A stretch of DNA of 64,000 nt from Cryptomeria japonica (Eukaryota > Streptophyta > Pinopsida > Cupressales > Cupressaceae): assembly GCF_030272615.1 (NCBI RefSeq), contig NC_081408.1:767719330-767783329 (forward strand), in the 5' to 3' direction. Shown here in pieces: positions 12,473-23,800 of the stretch; within the stretch, counting starts at the first letter, position 1; each line of letters starts with the position of its first letter. A program made the position numbers and the translations under genes. The notes beneath the pieces are model-generated. The model searched no databases and was not told the DNA's origin. It saw nothing but the letters and a program-made list of their open reading frames with translations.

Positions 12473-13070
12473 TTAAGAATTAGAAAAGAGTACTACAATC
12501 ACAACTAGGGGACCCAGCCCCAAAAACTTAAGAATCAAAACTATAAATCCAAGAACAAAACCAACTATCTTCCAGATTCCTATCCTCCTCAAGGAGTTGA
12601 TCCAAATCCTGACGTAACTCAAGGACATCTGCATCCAATCCTCAATCTTCCAGCCATCATCATGCTCGGAAGCCAATTTGGCCAAACAGTCAGCTACTTG
12701 ATTCCACTCCCTCAGAATATGAACAAATGAAACCTCCTCCATTTAGCAACTAACCTGAAGAACTCGCTGAACAACCAAGGCTAACTGCCAATTAATATCA
12801 GACCTTATCTTAATCAACAAGTTAATCAAGATCTAAGAATTAGCCTCACAAATAACCCTTCGCCATCCCAAGGCACAAGCCCTCTCTACATCATAAAGAA
12901 TTGCCAAACCCTCCATGAGATTAACAATCTTCTCCCCCTCATGAACTGAGAAAATATATATCATCAAACCCTCTACATCCCTAGCAGCCCCACCAATCCT
13001 AGCAGGTCTAGGGTTGCCTCTAGAAGAACCATCAGTGTTGATTCTCAAAACACCAGCTGGAGGAGGTAGT
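12473..13070 (-). pseudogene. LINE RNase H domain
   Basis: The stretch 13048-12833 has INTDGSSRGNPRPARIGGAA (first catalytic aspartate block) and a glutamate helix (LMEGLAILYDVERA). The second stretch, 12742-12473, carries HILREWNQVADCLAKLA, the last block with the conserved NxxAD. The domain is nearly complete, but the two stretches are separated by stops near 12770-12830. Confidence 0.8.
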
Positions 13071-13351
13071 CACCGACCCATCCTCTGCACTCTCCTGTAC
13101 CCAATCTTGTATCTCTTGAAACCTCCATAAAATGACTAAATCCCTTGTAGACCAAGTCTTTCCATCAACTGTGCATCCCCTTTCCCCAAGGGGAAAACCA
13201 CTTCACTCTTAGGTGCAACCATCTCTTGTATCATACCTAACATGCACATCCACTCTTGCTGACCTATCAAATTCACACCATAAAATATCCTAGGATTTCG
13301 CTCCAACCAAATTTGCCATAGAAGAAAAGTAGGTCCAACATACCAGACATC

Positions 13352-13907
13352 CTACAAAAAGGAGGTCATCAAGGGGGGCCTTCCCATACTATCCCAGAAC
13401 TCCACCAAAGAGGAAGCATGAACACAAGGTTGTCTCCAAACTTCCCACCACCAATGCCAAAGTTGCATAACAAAGGAGCACCTGATGGACAAGTGCAAGG
13501 AATCTTCCTCGTCTTTCCTACATAGAACACAAATAGAAGGCCCTTGAAAACCATGTTTACGTATATTATCCCAAGTCAAGCAACTATTCCAAGCCAAAGT
13601 CTAGACAGAAATTAGATTTTGACCACAAGATCTTATTCCACACCCTCTTCCACCAATTAACCTCTGCCCTAGCTAGCTTTTGAGCCAATAACCCCTGATA
13701 ACCAGAAGCAACAAAGTAGATCCTCTTAGAATTATGGGTCCATGCCTGAATGTCTTCTTCCGGGAGAGAACTACAATGCCTACTACACAAAATCTTGTGA
13801 AGCTCAACACTCTCCTCTTGCATTCCCATATCTAGCCACTTAGCGAGATCCTTCCAACAAGCCCTCACCAAATAGTCATAAAAGGAGAAGGACTTGAATT
13901 CACTCAC
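13352..13907 (-). pseudogene. LINE zinc-binding (zf-RVT) region
   Basis: 13907-13584 and 13597-13352 are open in different frames and together give the linker and zf-RVT domain: WKRVWNKILWSK, then CVLCRKDEEDSLHLSIRCSF with the typical CxxC...H...C arrangement, followed by LWHWWWEV. This lies between the reverse transcriptase and RNase H of plant LINEs. One frameshift is present near 13590. Confidence 0.75.
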
Positions 13908-14068
13908 CCTATCCCAACCAGCTACAAGAAATCTTTAGCGCAAAGGAATCAAGTGAGGAAACTGTGAGGTAAGAGGAGGGAAACCATCCCAAGAATCTGA
14001 CCAAAAAAGGGCTTCAGTACCCCACCTACAGATCCAAATAAACCATCCTTGATGAGGTTTTCACGCTT

Positions 14069-14323
14069 CTACAAAGTATTCCAAATCACCAAACCTTTCC
14101 CCACAAGAGGGTATCTAGGAATATCATAATGAGGAGCTCCAGGAAAATATTTATGAGCAATTATTCTAGCCCACAAATGATCTTGCTCCACACACCATCT
14201 CCAGAAAAGCTTAGCAAACACAACTTCTCTGAACAATGTTGATTGACTGAGCCCCAACCCTCCATATTGCTTTGGACTGCACACATCTTCCCACATTACC
14301 AAGATCCACTTGGAGGACCCCAA
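14069..14323 (-). pseudogene. LINE ORF2 post-RT segment
   Basis: Carries WILVMWEDVCSPKQYGGLGL and LFREVVFAKLFWRW, matching the conserved 'W..VC.PK..GGLG' region after the reverse transcriptase in plant LINEs. It is interrupted by stops on both sides; 14324-14880 is the same ORF in badly decayed form. Confidence 0.7.
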
Positions 14324-14879
14324 TCATCCTCCCCATAAAAACTCTCTCTCCAAAGAATCCAACTCCTTAAGGAACCCCACCAGAGCCACCTAAAGCATAC
14401 ACCTATAAGTAGGGAGATTCTTCGCAATCGGCTTTAGAAGATGAACCCGCCCAGCAAAAGATAGCCATCTATGTGTCCAATGAGTGAATTTCATCCAGAA
14501 CTTGTCAATAATACCCTGCCAAGAACCCTTGGGAAGACGACCAACAGATATTCAAATACCCAAATAAGTAAAAGGAATGGTCCCAACCTGAAACCTCAAT
14601 ATATTAGCAATTCTTCTCTAGATGGGTACTAGAGTATTGAAGAAAAAAATGGAGGATTTATCCTCATTAATCAATTGTCTTGAAGCCACAAGATATATGT
14701 CCACCAACTACCTTAAAGAAGTAGCCTCCCTAGCAGTAGCCATGCCCATCAAGGCAGTATCATCAACAAACTACAAATGAGACTGCAAAAGCAAATCTCC
14801 ACCCCAGCACCTGAATGATGCCTAACTCAACATTTCTTTTCAACAAATGTCCAAGCCCCTCAACAAGAAGTAGAAATAA

Positions 14880-15360
14880 GTATGGGCAGAGAGGATCCCC
14901 TTAGCGTATACTCCTAGAAGCCCCAAAAAAGATCATAGTGGTCTCCATTTATCAACACTGAGAAGGACACTAAAGTAAAACAACTCATGACCCATTGGAT
15001 CCACTCCTCACAAAACCAAAAAGCAACCAAGATCTTACGCAGGAAGGACCATTTAACTCTGTCATAAGCTTTATCCATATCCAACTTTATGAACATCATC
15101 TTCTTGTGGGAGCTAGCCATGGAATGAATAGTCTCTGTAGCAATAACAACTCCATCCAGAATTTTTCGACCCTCAACAAATCCACTATGTTCCTTTGAGA
15201 TTAACCCCTTAAGCCACTTCTTCAACCTCTCAGCCATTAATTTTGAAATAATTTCATATGTCACATTGCAAAGGGAAATAGGTTGAAACCAAGTTAGCCT
15301 ATTCGCCCTTTCACACTTGGGAATGAGAGCAATGAAAGTAGAATTAAAAGCTCTTAACAT
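14880..15360 (-). pseudogene. LINE reverse transcriptase core
   Basis: The open stretch 15360-14914 contains FNSTFIALIPKCERA, the fingers motif FQPISLCNVTYEIISKLMAE and the palm motif FIKLDMDKAYDRVKWSFL with the first catalytic aspartate. The downstream FADD motif is not preserved. If intact it would carry out target-primed reverse transcription. The frame starts inside the domain, and the upstream part (15361-15725) is decayed. Confidence 0.8.
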
Positions 15361-15408
15361 CTATTTTCTCTTCTCAAACTCCTGGACAACCACCAAAAGA
15401 TCCAACTT

Positions 15409-15715
15409 TATAATTTCCCAGAATTCTTGAAAAAAACTCTATCAAGAAACCATCAAACCAGGAGCTTTCCCTCTCTTAATCTGAAACACAATCCCCTCCA
15501 GCTCATCAAGAGAAATCTCTCTCATTAGATACTCAATTCTTATTAAGTTCTGATTAAGTTCTGATTAATTTTTTATAATTTCCCAAAATTCTTGAAAAAA
15601 ACTCTATCAAGAAACCATCAAACCAAGAGCTTTCCCTCTCTTAATCTGAAACACAATCCCCTCTAGCTCATCAAGAGAAATCTCTCTCATTAGATACTCA
15701 ATTCTAATTTAATTC
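15409..15715. repeat. ~140-bp direct repeat, 165-bp offset
   Basis: 15409-15545 and 15574-15715 are near-identical (TAATTTCCCAGAATTCTTG in the first). The unit is part of the LINE ORF2 (minus-strand reading FQIKRGKAPG, the RT entry motif), so it is a local duplication inside the LINE relic. Several AATTAAGTTCTGATT repeats separate the copies. Confidence 0.8.
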
Positions 15716-15781
15716 TAATTAAGTTTTGATTTTTTTTTTTTTGTGTGCATGTAGGTACATCTTGTAACTGCTTTTAATGGT

Positions 15782-15890
15782 GGAGATCTAATTTATCTAG
15801 ATCGCTTTTGAAACTACGGAGATCTAATTTATCTAGATTGCTTTTGAAACTATGAAGATCTAATTTATCTAGATCGCTTTTGAAACTGCT
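15782..15890. repeat. ~43-bp tandem repeat, three units
   Basis: Three units of GGAGATCTAATTTATCTAGA followed by TCGCTTTTGAAACTA, with few differences. Confidence 0.85.
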
Positions 15891-15959
15891 TTTAATACAT
15901 CTTAGATTGGATCAAACTTATATAATACTTTAGATTTCAGAATATTGGGTTCTTTAATA

Positions 15960-17790
15960 TATAGATTTAAGACACGCATACATGTTCTAATGTACATGCA
16001 TGATGCCTTAGGATCACATAATATGACCCCTTGGGACACCTTGTGATCCTATGGGGTCATAAATGTACATGGTCCTAGAAGGGGTTGAATGCATGAGTTA
16101 GAGTGCATGCACATGTGTGACAGGCCTTTAGGACCACATTGTGTCCTAAGGGGTCATATGTGATCCTAAGGGGTCACGCATGTGTTCTAACACATGCATG
16201 ACCCCTTAGGACCATATATGAGCCCTTTTAACATCCTATACTTAGTGTATACAATATACCCTAACTACTAAGATGTTAAAAGGGCTCATATGTGGTCCTA
16301 AGGGGTCACACATGTGTTCTAACACATGTGTGACCCCTTAGGACAACATATGACCCCTTAGAACACAATGTGGTCCTAGTAAAGGCACGTCACACACATG
16401 CACATGTTCTAACTCTTGGTATAATATGGACATGGCTTAAAATGGGATGCAGGCCTAATTCGGACATGTGGCAAGAAACGGGGTCAAACTAAATTATAGG
16501 ACACATGTGGCTTAAAAGGGGAATGAAATTGAAAATAGGAGATGGCTTAAGGGGATATGTGCATGTGTTCTAGAATGTACATGTGTGACCCCTTAGGACC
16601 ACATATGATCCAGGCTTAGAACACAATGTGGTCCTAAAGGCCCATCACACACATGCATGTATTCTCACTCATGGTATAATATGGACATGGCTTAAAAGGG
16701 GATGCAAGCCTAATTGGGACATGTGGAAAGAAAGGGGATCAAACTAAATTGTAGGACATGTGGCTTAAAAGGGGAATGAATTTGAAAGTACATGTGTGAC
16801 CCCTTAGGACCACATATGACCCCTTAGGGTAACTATGTGATCCTATGGGGTTATACACATATACATGGTCCTATAAGGGGTTGAACGCATGAGTTAGTTC
16901 ACGTGTGCATGTGTGACAACCCTTTAGGACAACATTGTGTTCTAAGGGACCATCAATTATTCCCCAACTACTAGGATGGTAAAAGGGCTCATATGTGGTC
17001 CTAAGGGGTCACGCATGTGTTCTAACAAATGCGTGACCCCTTAGGATCACATATATGACCCCTTAGAACACAATGTGGTCCTAAAGGCCCATCATAGATG
17101 CACGCATTCTAACTCATGTGTTCAACCCCTTAGAACCATGTACATGTATGACCCCATAGGATCGTGCATAGTGTCCTAAGGGGTCATGTATGTGGTCCTA
17201 AGGGGTCACACATGTACTTTATAATGTGCATGTGAAACCCCTTAGGACCACATACATGACCCCTTTGGACACTATTCTTGATCGTATGGGGTCATATATG
17301 GTCGTAAGGGGTTGAACACGTGTTACAACACATATGTACATGACCCTTTAGGGCCACATATTCAATGAGCCCTTGGGATACTAGGATGTTAAAAGGGCCA
17401 TATGTGGTGGACTAAGGGGTCACGCATGTGTTAAAACACGAGTGACCCCTTATGACCAAATATGATCCCTTAGGATATGATGTGATCCTATGTGGTCATA
17501 GGGGGTATGTTGTATACACTAGATGTTAAAAGGGGCCATATGTGGTCATAAGGGGTCACGTGCATACATGTTAAAAAGCACATGCATGACCCCTTAGGAC
17601 CAAATATGACCCATTAGGACATGATGTAATCCTATGGGATCATATGTGGTCCTAAGCGGTCATGCATTTGTTAGAACACATGTGTGACCCCTTATGACTA
17701 CATATGACCCCTTACAATCCATTGTGCTCCTACATGGTCATATATTAGTTCATATGGGTCAAATGGTCATGTATGTCATCCTATAAGTTT
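15960..17790. repeat. Array of palindromic GACCCCTTAGGAC motifs
   Basis: About 1.8 kb built from short motifs of the type TGTGACCCCTTAGGACCACAT in both orientations, at uneven spacing. One inverted repeat is perfect: 24-bp arms at 16295-16318 and 16321-16344 with a 2-base spacer. A larger hairpin has arms at about 16190-16237 and 16272-16307. There is no coding signal. Because units alternate in orientation, it differs from an ordinary head-to-tail satellite. Confidence 0.85.
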
Positions 17791-18010
17791 TGGTTTTTCA
17801 ACATTTTCATTTTATTTTGAAAAAAGGTTTTAGTTTTACTTTTTCTACATTTTAGTTAAATTTCTATGTTTTGGTTTTTGCTTTGGTAAATTTTAACAAT
17901 GTTTTAGTTTCGTTTTTGTTGTAATTTTTTGGTTTTGGTTTTCATTTTGATTTTGTATTAAATATTTTGGTTTTGATTTTTTGGGGGGTTTTGGTTTCGT
18001 TTCAAGGTTT
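17791..18010. repeat. TTTTGGTTTTG low-complexity tract
   Basis: Degenerate repetition of TTTTGGTTTTGGTTTT-like words on the plus strand. It is followed by AT-rich DNA to about 18330 with nothing recognised. Confidence 0.7.
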
Positions 18011-18397
18011 TCAACATTTTTATTAAATTTATTCATCAACCATGAAAAAATAATTTTATTAAAAAAATAGTATTATTAAAACCTAGATTAACATTTTTAA
18101 AAAATCCCAATCTAATCAATTCATAAAAACAAATCATTATCAATAATTTAAAAAATAAATTTCAAACTAAATTTAACTAATTTTGAAACTAATAAACAAA
18201 TTTTTAAACTAAAAACATTCTTTTCTAATGAAAAAATAATTAATATTAAACTAAAAATCTATTTTTTTAAGAAAAAAATTTAATTTTTAAACTAAAAATT
18301 TAATTTAAATATGAATTATTGAAAAAAAGGGGTGTTGAGCGTACCTGGAAGACTTGCAAGAGGCTTGCTGGCACCTTCTAGGGAGGGCTCCACTCCT

Positions 18398-18620
18398 TCA
18401 ATCGGGATCCCATATGGCAAAAATAACCCCACTACGTGTTTAAAAAAAATTATATATTTGAAATGGGATATCGTGTTGAAATGAAACGGGATCCCATTTC
18501 ATTTCAACATGGATCCATGTTTCATTTCAACATGGGATCTCGTTTGGGGTTCTAGGCTCAGGATCCCGTTTGGTTTTCAACTTGGGATCCCATGCGTAGG
18601 CGAGATCCCAATTCGTCTCC
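18398..18620. repeat. GGGATCCC-rich palindromic repeat
   Basis: At least six occurrences of GGGATCCC or close variants, several next to CATTTCATTTCAACATGG in both orientations (for example 18480-18540). This makes short hairpins. Function unknown. Confidence 0.7.
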
Positions 18621-18807
18621 TATTGACTCTGGTTGATTTCCACTTTTTACTAAGTCTAAAACTTCCATATTAAGTGGCCACAACTTCTTTCACTTACCCT
18701 AAATAAAGATTCCAATACAGTAAATGGCATGTGAATTAGAGTTCCCTAGGTCAAGTTATGAAAAGATTAGTGAACAATGGTAGATTAGGGTTTTAGAGAA
18801 ACATACC

Positions 18808-18969
18808 TATAAATAGTTAAATGTCCACCATTTTCTTGTCTTATTCACTTTTTCAATATCAAGTGTAGAGGGGTCCACATGAGTCAAGATGCCAAGTAGA
18901 CAAGCACTTCAACCCACAAGGATGGAGGCCCTAAGGCGGGCTCTTAAGGAGGGTGGCCAAACACATGAG
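18808..18969 (+). other. Possible TATA box and short first exon
   Basis: CTATAAATAG at 18808-18817 is a good TATA box. About 70 bp downstream an ATG at 18889 opens 27 codons (MPSRQALQPTRMEALRRALK then EGGQTHE) up to a GT at 18970, which could be a splice donor. No downstream exon or family match was recognised. It may be the start of a transposon gene. Weak call. Confidence 0.2.
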
Positions 18970-19047
18970 GTACGACATCCAACTCTGATTTGTATTGAAT
19001 TTTATTTTATTTATTTTTTTTGCATGTAGTCCTAGTTTGACCTATGG

Positions 19048-19140
19048 CCCCCCTAGGTTGGGCACCATGGTCCCACCTAGGCACCATGGACCCATCTAGA
19101 TGTCATGGTCTCACCTAGGCACCATGGACCCATATGGGTG
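19048..19140. repeat. Short tandem repeat, CACCATGGNCCCACCTAGG
   Basis: Four to five imperfect ~25-bp units containing CACCATGG and CACCTAGG. Confidence 0.7.
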
Positions 19141-19189
19141 TAATTGACACATATATGTTTGTTAAGTAATCATTTATAGAAAATATGTC

Positions 19190-19735
19190 AAATGAAGGTA
19201 TGCTAGAAGTAGAATCAACATCAATTAGGTGAACATTAACAAGAATGAGATTTAAAAGAAAATACATGACATTCACATTGAAAGATGGTCAATAGGATTC
19301 TTTGGTGGGATTAGAAGGATTATATCCAAGTCCAAATGATGACTCACATGTTTAGTTATCCAAAGGAACTTCGATTCTATGTCAACCATTGCCTCTATAT
19401 CCACTCTTAGCCAAGATATGGAAATTGGGACCATAAAGAGATGCCATTTTTAAAAGATGGCAAATGAAGGTATGCTAGAAGCATAATCAACATCAATTAG
19501 GTGAGGATTAAAAAGAATGAGATTTAAAAGAAAATACATAACGTTCACATTGAAAGATGGTCAATGGGATTCTTTGGTAGGATTAGAAGGATTATATCCA
19601 AGTCCAAATGATGGTTTGCATGTGTAGTTATCCAAAAGAACTTCGATTCTATGTCAACCATTTCCTCTTTATCCACTCTTAGCCAATATATGGAAACCGA
19701 GACCATAAATAGATGCCACTTTTGAAAGAGATGGT
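19190..19735. repeat. 272-bp tandem duplication
   Basis: Two adjacent copies starting AAATGAAGGTATGCTAGAAG at about 19190 and 19462, ending near GATGCCACTTTTGAAAGAG. They diverge at perhaps one base in fifteen by eye. The unit is in the gypsy relic region, downstream of its protease on the minus strand. Confidence 0.85.
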
Positions 19736-19889
19736 GGAGCCTCATACATCTCAATGCCATAAGAAGAATAACTAGAAGAACTAGAAAATTTAGTTGAAGT
19801 AGAAGCAACAATTTGGAAGATGTTGAATTTTTTGTAGAGAAGGAATAGAAAACTTTAAAGGAGATTGAGATGCAAATTTAGTTTGAAAA

Positions 19890-20245
19890 TAACTTTGTAA
19901 GTTCTTATCAGTTGCTTCCAAAGTATACATCTCATTTTCTTAAATGAATTTAAGATTTTAATAGAGTTGAAGGGATCACTTGCATAGAATGAATCTGAGG
20001 TCTCCCTAGAATACGGTTATATGTGAGGGTATTGAGGATGACATGGATAGGTGTAGGTAAAATAGGACCTATCTTAGCATGCAAGGTTATTGTACCTAGT
20101 CATTGTCTACAAATACTATCAAAGACACATATAGAATGAGAATTAGGTTGAATGAGAGAAGAATTGACATTGATATTTTGCTACAAGTCAATGCTACACA
20201 CATTAAGGCCAGATCCATTATCTACTAGAGTTAATCTTATAGAGA
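19890..20245 (-). pseudogene. Gypsy aspartic protease remnant
   Basis: Minus-strand pieces read LVDNGSGLNVCSIDL (catalytic D-[ST]-G-like segment, here DNGSGLN), LGTITLHAKIGP and YNRILGRPQIHSMQVIPSTL. This combination (VDNGS.LNV ... YN.ILGRPW.H) is typical of the retropepsin of Tat/Ogre or related gypsy elements. There are frameshifts, and TAA after LLKS. The N-terminal side is split by the element starting at 20246, and the expected upstream piece appears at about 26840-26905. Confidence 0.6.
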
Positions 20246-20885
20246 TGTATAATATCGCCCTATCGATATTGATTCAAGTTGCTCTAAATTTGTTGCACAA
20301 GAACTTCATGAAAAATCTGCAAGAATTTAATCTTCAAAACATCCAATGTTATGTAGACAAATTTCAATTTTAAAACTATAATTGTAGTTTAGAACAAGCT
20401 TTGAAAATCATATGAACATTGCCATTAAATCTTCAATAGAAAAAACAATAGAAATTTATCCAATCTCAACAACAAAATTTATAGTCATATTGGAATTATA
20501 GGCAATATGAACTTGAAGCACAAAATGAGACACCTATGTGATATCTCCAACTGACAATGGGATTTCATCCACTGCCTCCAAGCTTGAGGGTTTGCATCCT
20601 CAAACTTGCTGAAAAGCCCAAGCTTCCCAAAATTTTCCAAGAGAGAACAATAACCAAGCATATCAAAATGATCCTATCCATGTACTTAAATACCACATCC
20701 TTGTGACTCTTCACATATCCTCTGCCTGTCTCTTGGAATTCCTCTTTAAAAATAAAGTGACTTTATTTTATAATTTGATGTTGACATAAAGTCACTTAAA
20801 TCTTCTTTAATAAATAATTAAATTAAAAGTTGTCTTTAAAGTTATTATGTTTTGATAACTTAAAAATTAATTATTTAATTGATTT
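20246..20885 (-). repeat. Left direct repeat (3' LTR in element orientation)
   Basis: Collinear with 26161-26807. Shared landmarks include AACAATAACCAAGCATA and AAGTGACTTTATTTTATAAT. On the minus strand it lacks the first ~30 bp found in the right copy (TGTAATGTCTC...). Purine-rich tract and TTGAGGACAAGCAA sit immediately upstream on the minus strand (20886-20920). Confidence 0.65.
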
Positions 20886-20971
20886 CCTATCTCCTTAGAA
20901 ATTGCTTGTCCTCAAGTAATACCAAGATCCCAAACAAATCTGAAAAATGTTTCAACATTCCTACGATGTAT

Positions 20972-21341
20972 CTACATGATACAATTGAACTCAACATCCT
21001 TGCCCAATTCTACTAACTGTTGAACAATCCACAAAGAGAAAACCAAACTGCATATGTTTCTTGGATCCCATGGCCAAGTTTTAAATCTATTTTCCTCATT
21101 ATCTAGAGAAGTCAACTCATTCTTAATTTCTCCTCTGTAACCCAGCATAACAACCATCTGAAAGAAATAAACTAATAATCCCACAAGCTGCAAATCCTCC
21201 CTCCAAAGAAGTGGACATCTCATACCATGACGGAATTTGATTCTCGGTATACCACTCTGTCAATCTCTTCCCATTTGGCATCCTAAACATATACAACTCA
21301 TTAATTTTCGAGTTGAATGAGAAATTATATATACTCCTCAC
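20972..21341 (-). pseudogene. Unrecognised ORF pieces in LTR element
   Basis: Two overlapping minus-strand frames, 21341-21123 and 21223-20972. The first reads FRMPNGKRLTEWYTENQIPS then WYEMSTSLEGGF. I do not recognise a family. The phrase PNGKRLTEWYTENQIPSWYE could come from a plant cellular gene, but I cannot name it. They lie between the longer ORF at 21555-22897 and the purine tract before the LTR. Confidence 0.25.
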
Positions 21342-21554
21342 AATACAATCAAGCTAATAAGTACTCCCTTTTTTTTGTAGAGATTAATGCTCACATCTAC
21401 TTGACATATACCTATCATGCTTACGTTGCTCTACTCTATCAAAACTAAAGTCTAGAAGCTTATTATCATATGAGAACCAGTTTGCAAGCCTACTGTAACA
21501 AAAGGCATCAGCACTATTAAAATTGATAATCTTTTTTTTAACAACCTCAAGAAT

Positions 21555-22897
21555 TCATTTTTTGACATCTACTAGTAACAACTTGTCCATCCTCACTTCC
21601 CAAATATGAAAATGACTATATTGAGCACTCACCCTCATGCTATCAACTCCCAACTTCACTAAAAAAACTATTGAAGGGAAATAATTCATAATTATAGCTT
21701 CATTCATAGCAATTATTTCGTGAAGCAAGTGGCGCTTCCTACCAAGATTACCTACATAGAGCATATCAATCTCCTTATGTTCATCAAAACCAATCAGCAT
21801 ACTATTGTTTGCACTTACATAGACTTCATTATCTTTGTCTTGTTTGAGAATCTTCTCATGCCCGACTTCTTCTAACATTGGAAGATCATTAATCATTTCT
21901 GTCCCATGACATAAACCACTATGAAATCTGCCCCTAGAATCTGTTATAACAGCTAATTCGATGTGGCATATTGGAGCATCATAGAAGAATTGGTCACCAA
22001 AATTCATGAATTTTTCTTCATACTGGTCCTTTTGTTCTTCAATAACATAAAGTGCCTTATTTGAATAGAGAATGGTGCAAACATTATGCTTACTTTCATT
22101 CTCACAAAGGGTATTGATTCCTTCAACAATTTGTATGATCTCCTTGGTCTTAGAATTAAATCCATCTTCCTTGTGAATGGCTGCAATAGAAGTCTGATAT
22201 CCAACCTTATATAATGAGTAATGAGCCATGCTCAACTGTAGACAAAGCTCGTCCACCTCTCTTTCCTTGTCTTCTCAAACTTGATAGCAAGATCCATGTC
22301 CATTAGCAGTTGCAAGTAATCCAATTTCATCTTTTCAAAAGCTTCTTTGATTGTGCCCAACTGAGTGCCAGTGACTCCACTTGCAACTCCCTTGTGTCTC
22401 TCCTCAATTTGAGTTTTCCAAGTAAGATTTTTGTATTTGTGAGATGCATCTTCCCTTGTTAATACTTGCATAACTCTCTCCTCTATGAACAATAATTTGT
22501 CCTTCAAATCTTGCAATGCTAAAGGGTTTTGTTCAATTTCATCTAAGGTACATGAGCTATCACCCATTAAATTTTCTAATTGGTTATCAATAGTAAAAAC
22601 ATTATCAAACTCAATTGCCTCACTAGATGATAACATGCACTCTTCATAAAGCTCTACTAGGACAACATTGTGATCGTGAGTGGATTTATCAAAGATATTT
22701 TTATCTTCGCCTACTTTATCAATAATGGCTTGCAAATCACCAATGAAGAGTTTTGAATACCCCTCACCTATAGATATTGGCTCTTCCTCCACAATATCAG
22801 CCTTAGTTGGATGGAAATAATTATCCCTTTTACTTTCATCATGCACAATAATAGGTGTATTCAAATCTATAATTTTTTTTTGCTCCTTGTGAGTCAT
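21555..22897 (-). pseudogene. Unrecognised acidic ORF, one frameshift, in LTR element
   Basis: 22897-22232 (221 aa) and 22256-21555 (233 aa) are in different frames, but a single-base shift near 22262 joins KTRKERE to VDELCLQLS. They were probably one protein of about 450 residues. The N half is acidic with predicted helical stretches (DLQAIIDKVGEDKNIFDKS, LQDLKDKLLFIEERVMQVL). There are no Cys-His or catalytic motifs. I do not recognise it as gag, nor as any part of PDS5. It sits downstream of the PDS5 piece in element orientation, so it may be another captured gene or a novel element protein. Confidence 0.45.
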
Positions 22898-23124
22898 GAT
22901 TCCATTCTCATCTGCATCTTTGTCCTCATTAGGTCACTTGGTTGTGATAGGTCGTTCTCCTTATTAACTCCACAATTATGATATGATGTCCAGGCCTCCT
23001 GACATGTGAAACAAATCTGCTATATTCTCATTTAGTTCTCACTCTTTTTTGGAGATCCTAAAATCTAAAAACCCAATGAACTTAGCTCCTCTTTAGACAA
23101 TACTTCCTTGAATTTCTCAATTTT

Positions 23125-23800
23125 CTATTCAACCAAACTTCTAAAGAGATCGTAGGTTGCAGTTGAAACATGCAACTCTCTTCTCCATATGCCTAACAAA
23201 TCAAACCACAACTTCTTACAAACTTCATCATTCTCATCTAGGATTATGGATAAGATGTCGAACATATCTAACTTAACCTTGTCTCGATGACGTTTCCTGG
23301 TTACAACAATGAAACAATGAAACATTTGAAGAATCAACTTATAAGATTGAAGATCCAACATTAGGTTGAATGACCTCGTCCTTGCTATAATTTCTAAAAT
23401 TTTAGCCCTTACCAAAAGTAGGGGCTTTGACATTATATAAACCATGTAGACTCTCCACAGTCAGTTGTAGAACCTCTTTCATTGTATCATCATCATAAGG
23501 TACTCAAAGTGTTATAACCCTCATGATCCTAGATAAGAAAGAAGTAACCACCAACTTAATTTCATCATCCAAATGCCTTAACCACCTATGTTATTTCAAG
23601 GTAGTCATTATAGGAGACGGAGCTAATTGCAATGCATCCCAAGGTAACTGCTCAACAAGGATCAAACAGTTTTCCACCCTTTTAAGCATGTTCATGACAT
23701 CATCCTTAGATTGAAATTGATCACTGAGCTAAGTACTTGCTTCATAGAGTGATCTTGCCAAATGTTTAATATCTTCAGTTATCATGGTTCGAACTGAAAA
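23125..23800 (-). pseudogene. PDS5: PDS5 (cohesin cofactor) fragment
   Basis: PDS5 is a HEAT-repeat protein that binds cohesin and controls sister chromatid cohesion in the nucleus. The minus strand reads through its N-terminal region: LLKRVENCLILVEQLPWDAL is close in pattern to the LLDQVE..L..VEQ segment. Then VTSFLSRIMRVITL (stop) VPYDDDTMKEVLQLTVESL matches the '..C..E..RI.AP.APY.DD.MK.IF.L' signature, and ARTRSFNLMLDLQS with LILQMFHCF matches 'V.S...MLDLECD.LI..MF..F'. At least three in-frame stops (after AST, after LK and before VPY) break it. No introns are seen across the ~650 bp, which suggests capture from mRNA, although plant PDS5 exon limits should be checked. Confidence 0.7.

Larger units (their letters stand above)
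12455..15725 (-). mobile_element. Decayed L1-type LINE, ORF2 with RNase H
   Basis: Minus strand, in order from 15.7 to 12.46 kb: start of the RT core, RT, thumb region, zinc-binding (zf-RVT) domain and RNase H. The endonuclease half of ORF2 and ORF1 are missing, consistent with 5' truncation. The low-coordinate end has an AATAAA-like signal (minus strand CTTAATAAAG, about 12466-12475). I did not find a convincing poly(A) tail or target-site duplication. Confidence 0.8.

Noticed and set aside
15960-17790. CRISPR-like array
   Set aside because: Plant nuclear context, motifs in both orientations, irregular spacing, no constant repeat with unique spacers.
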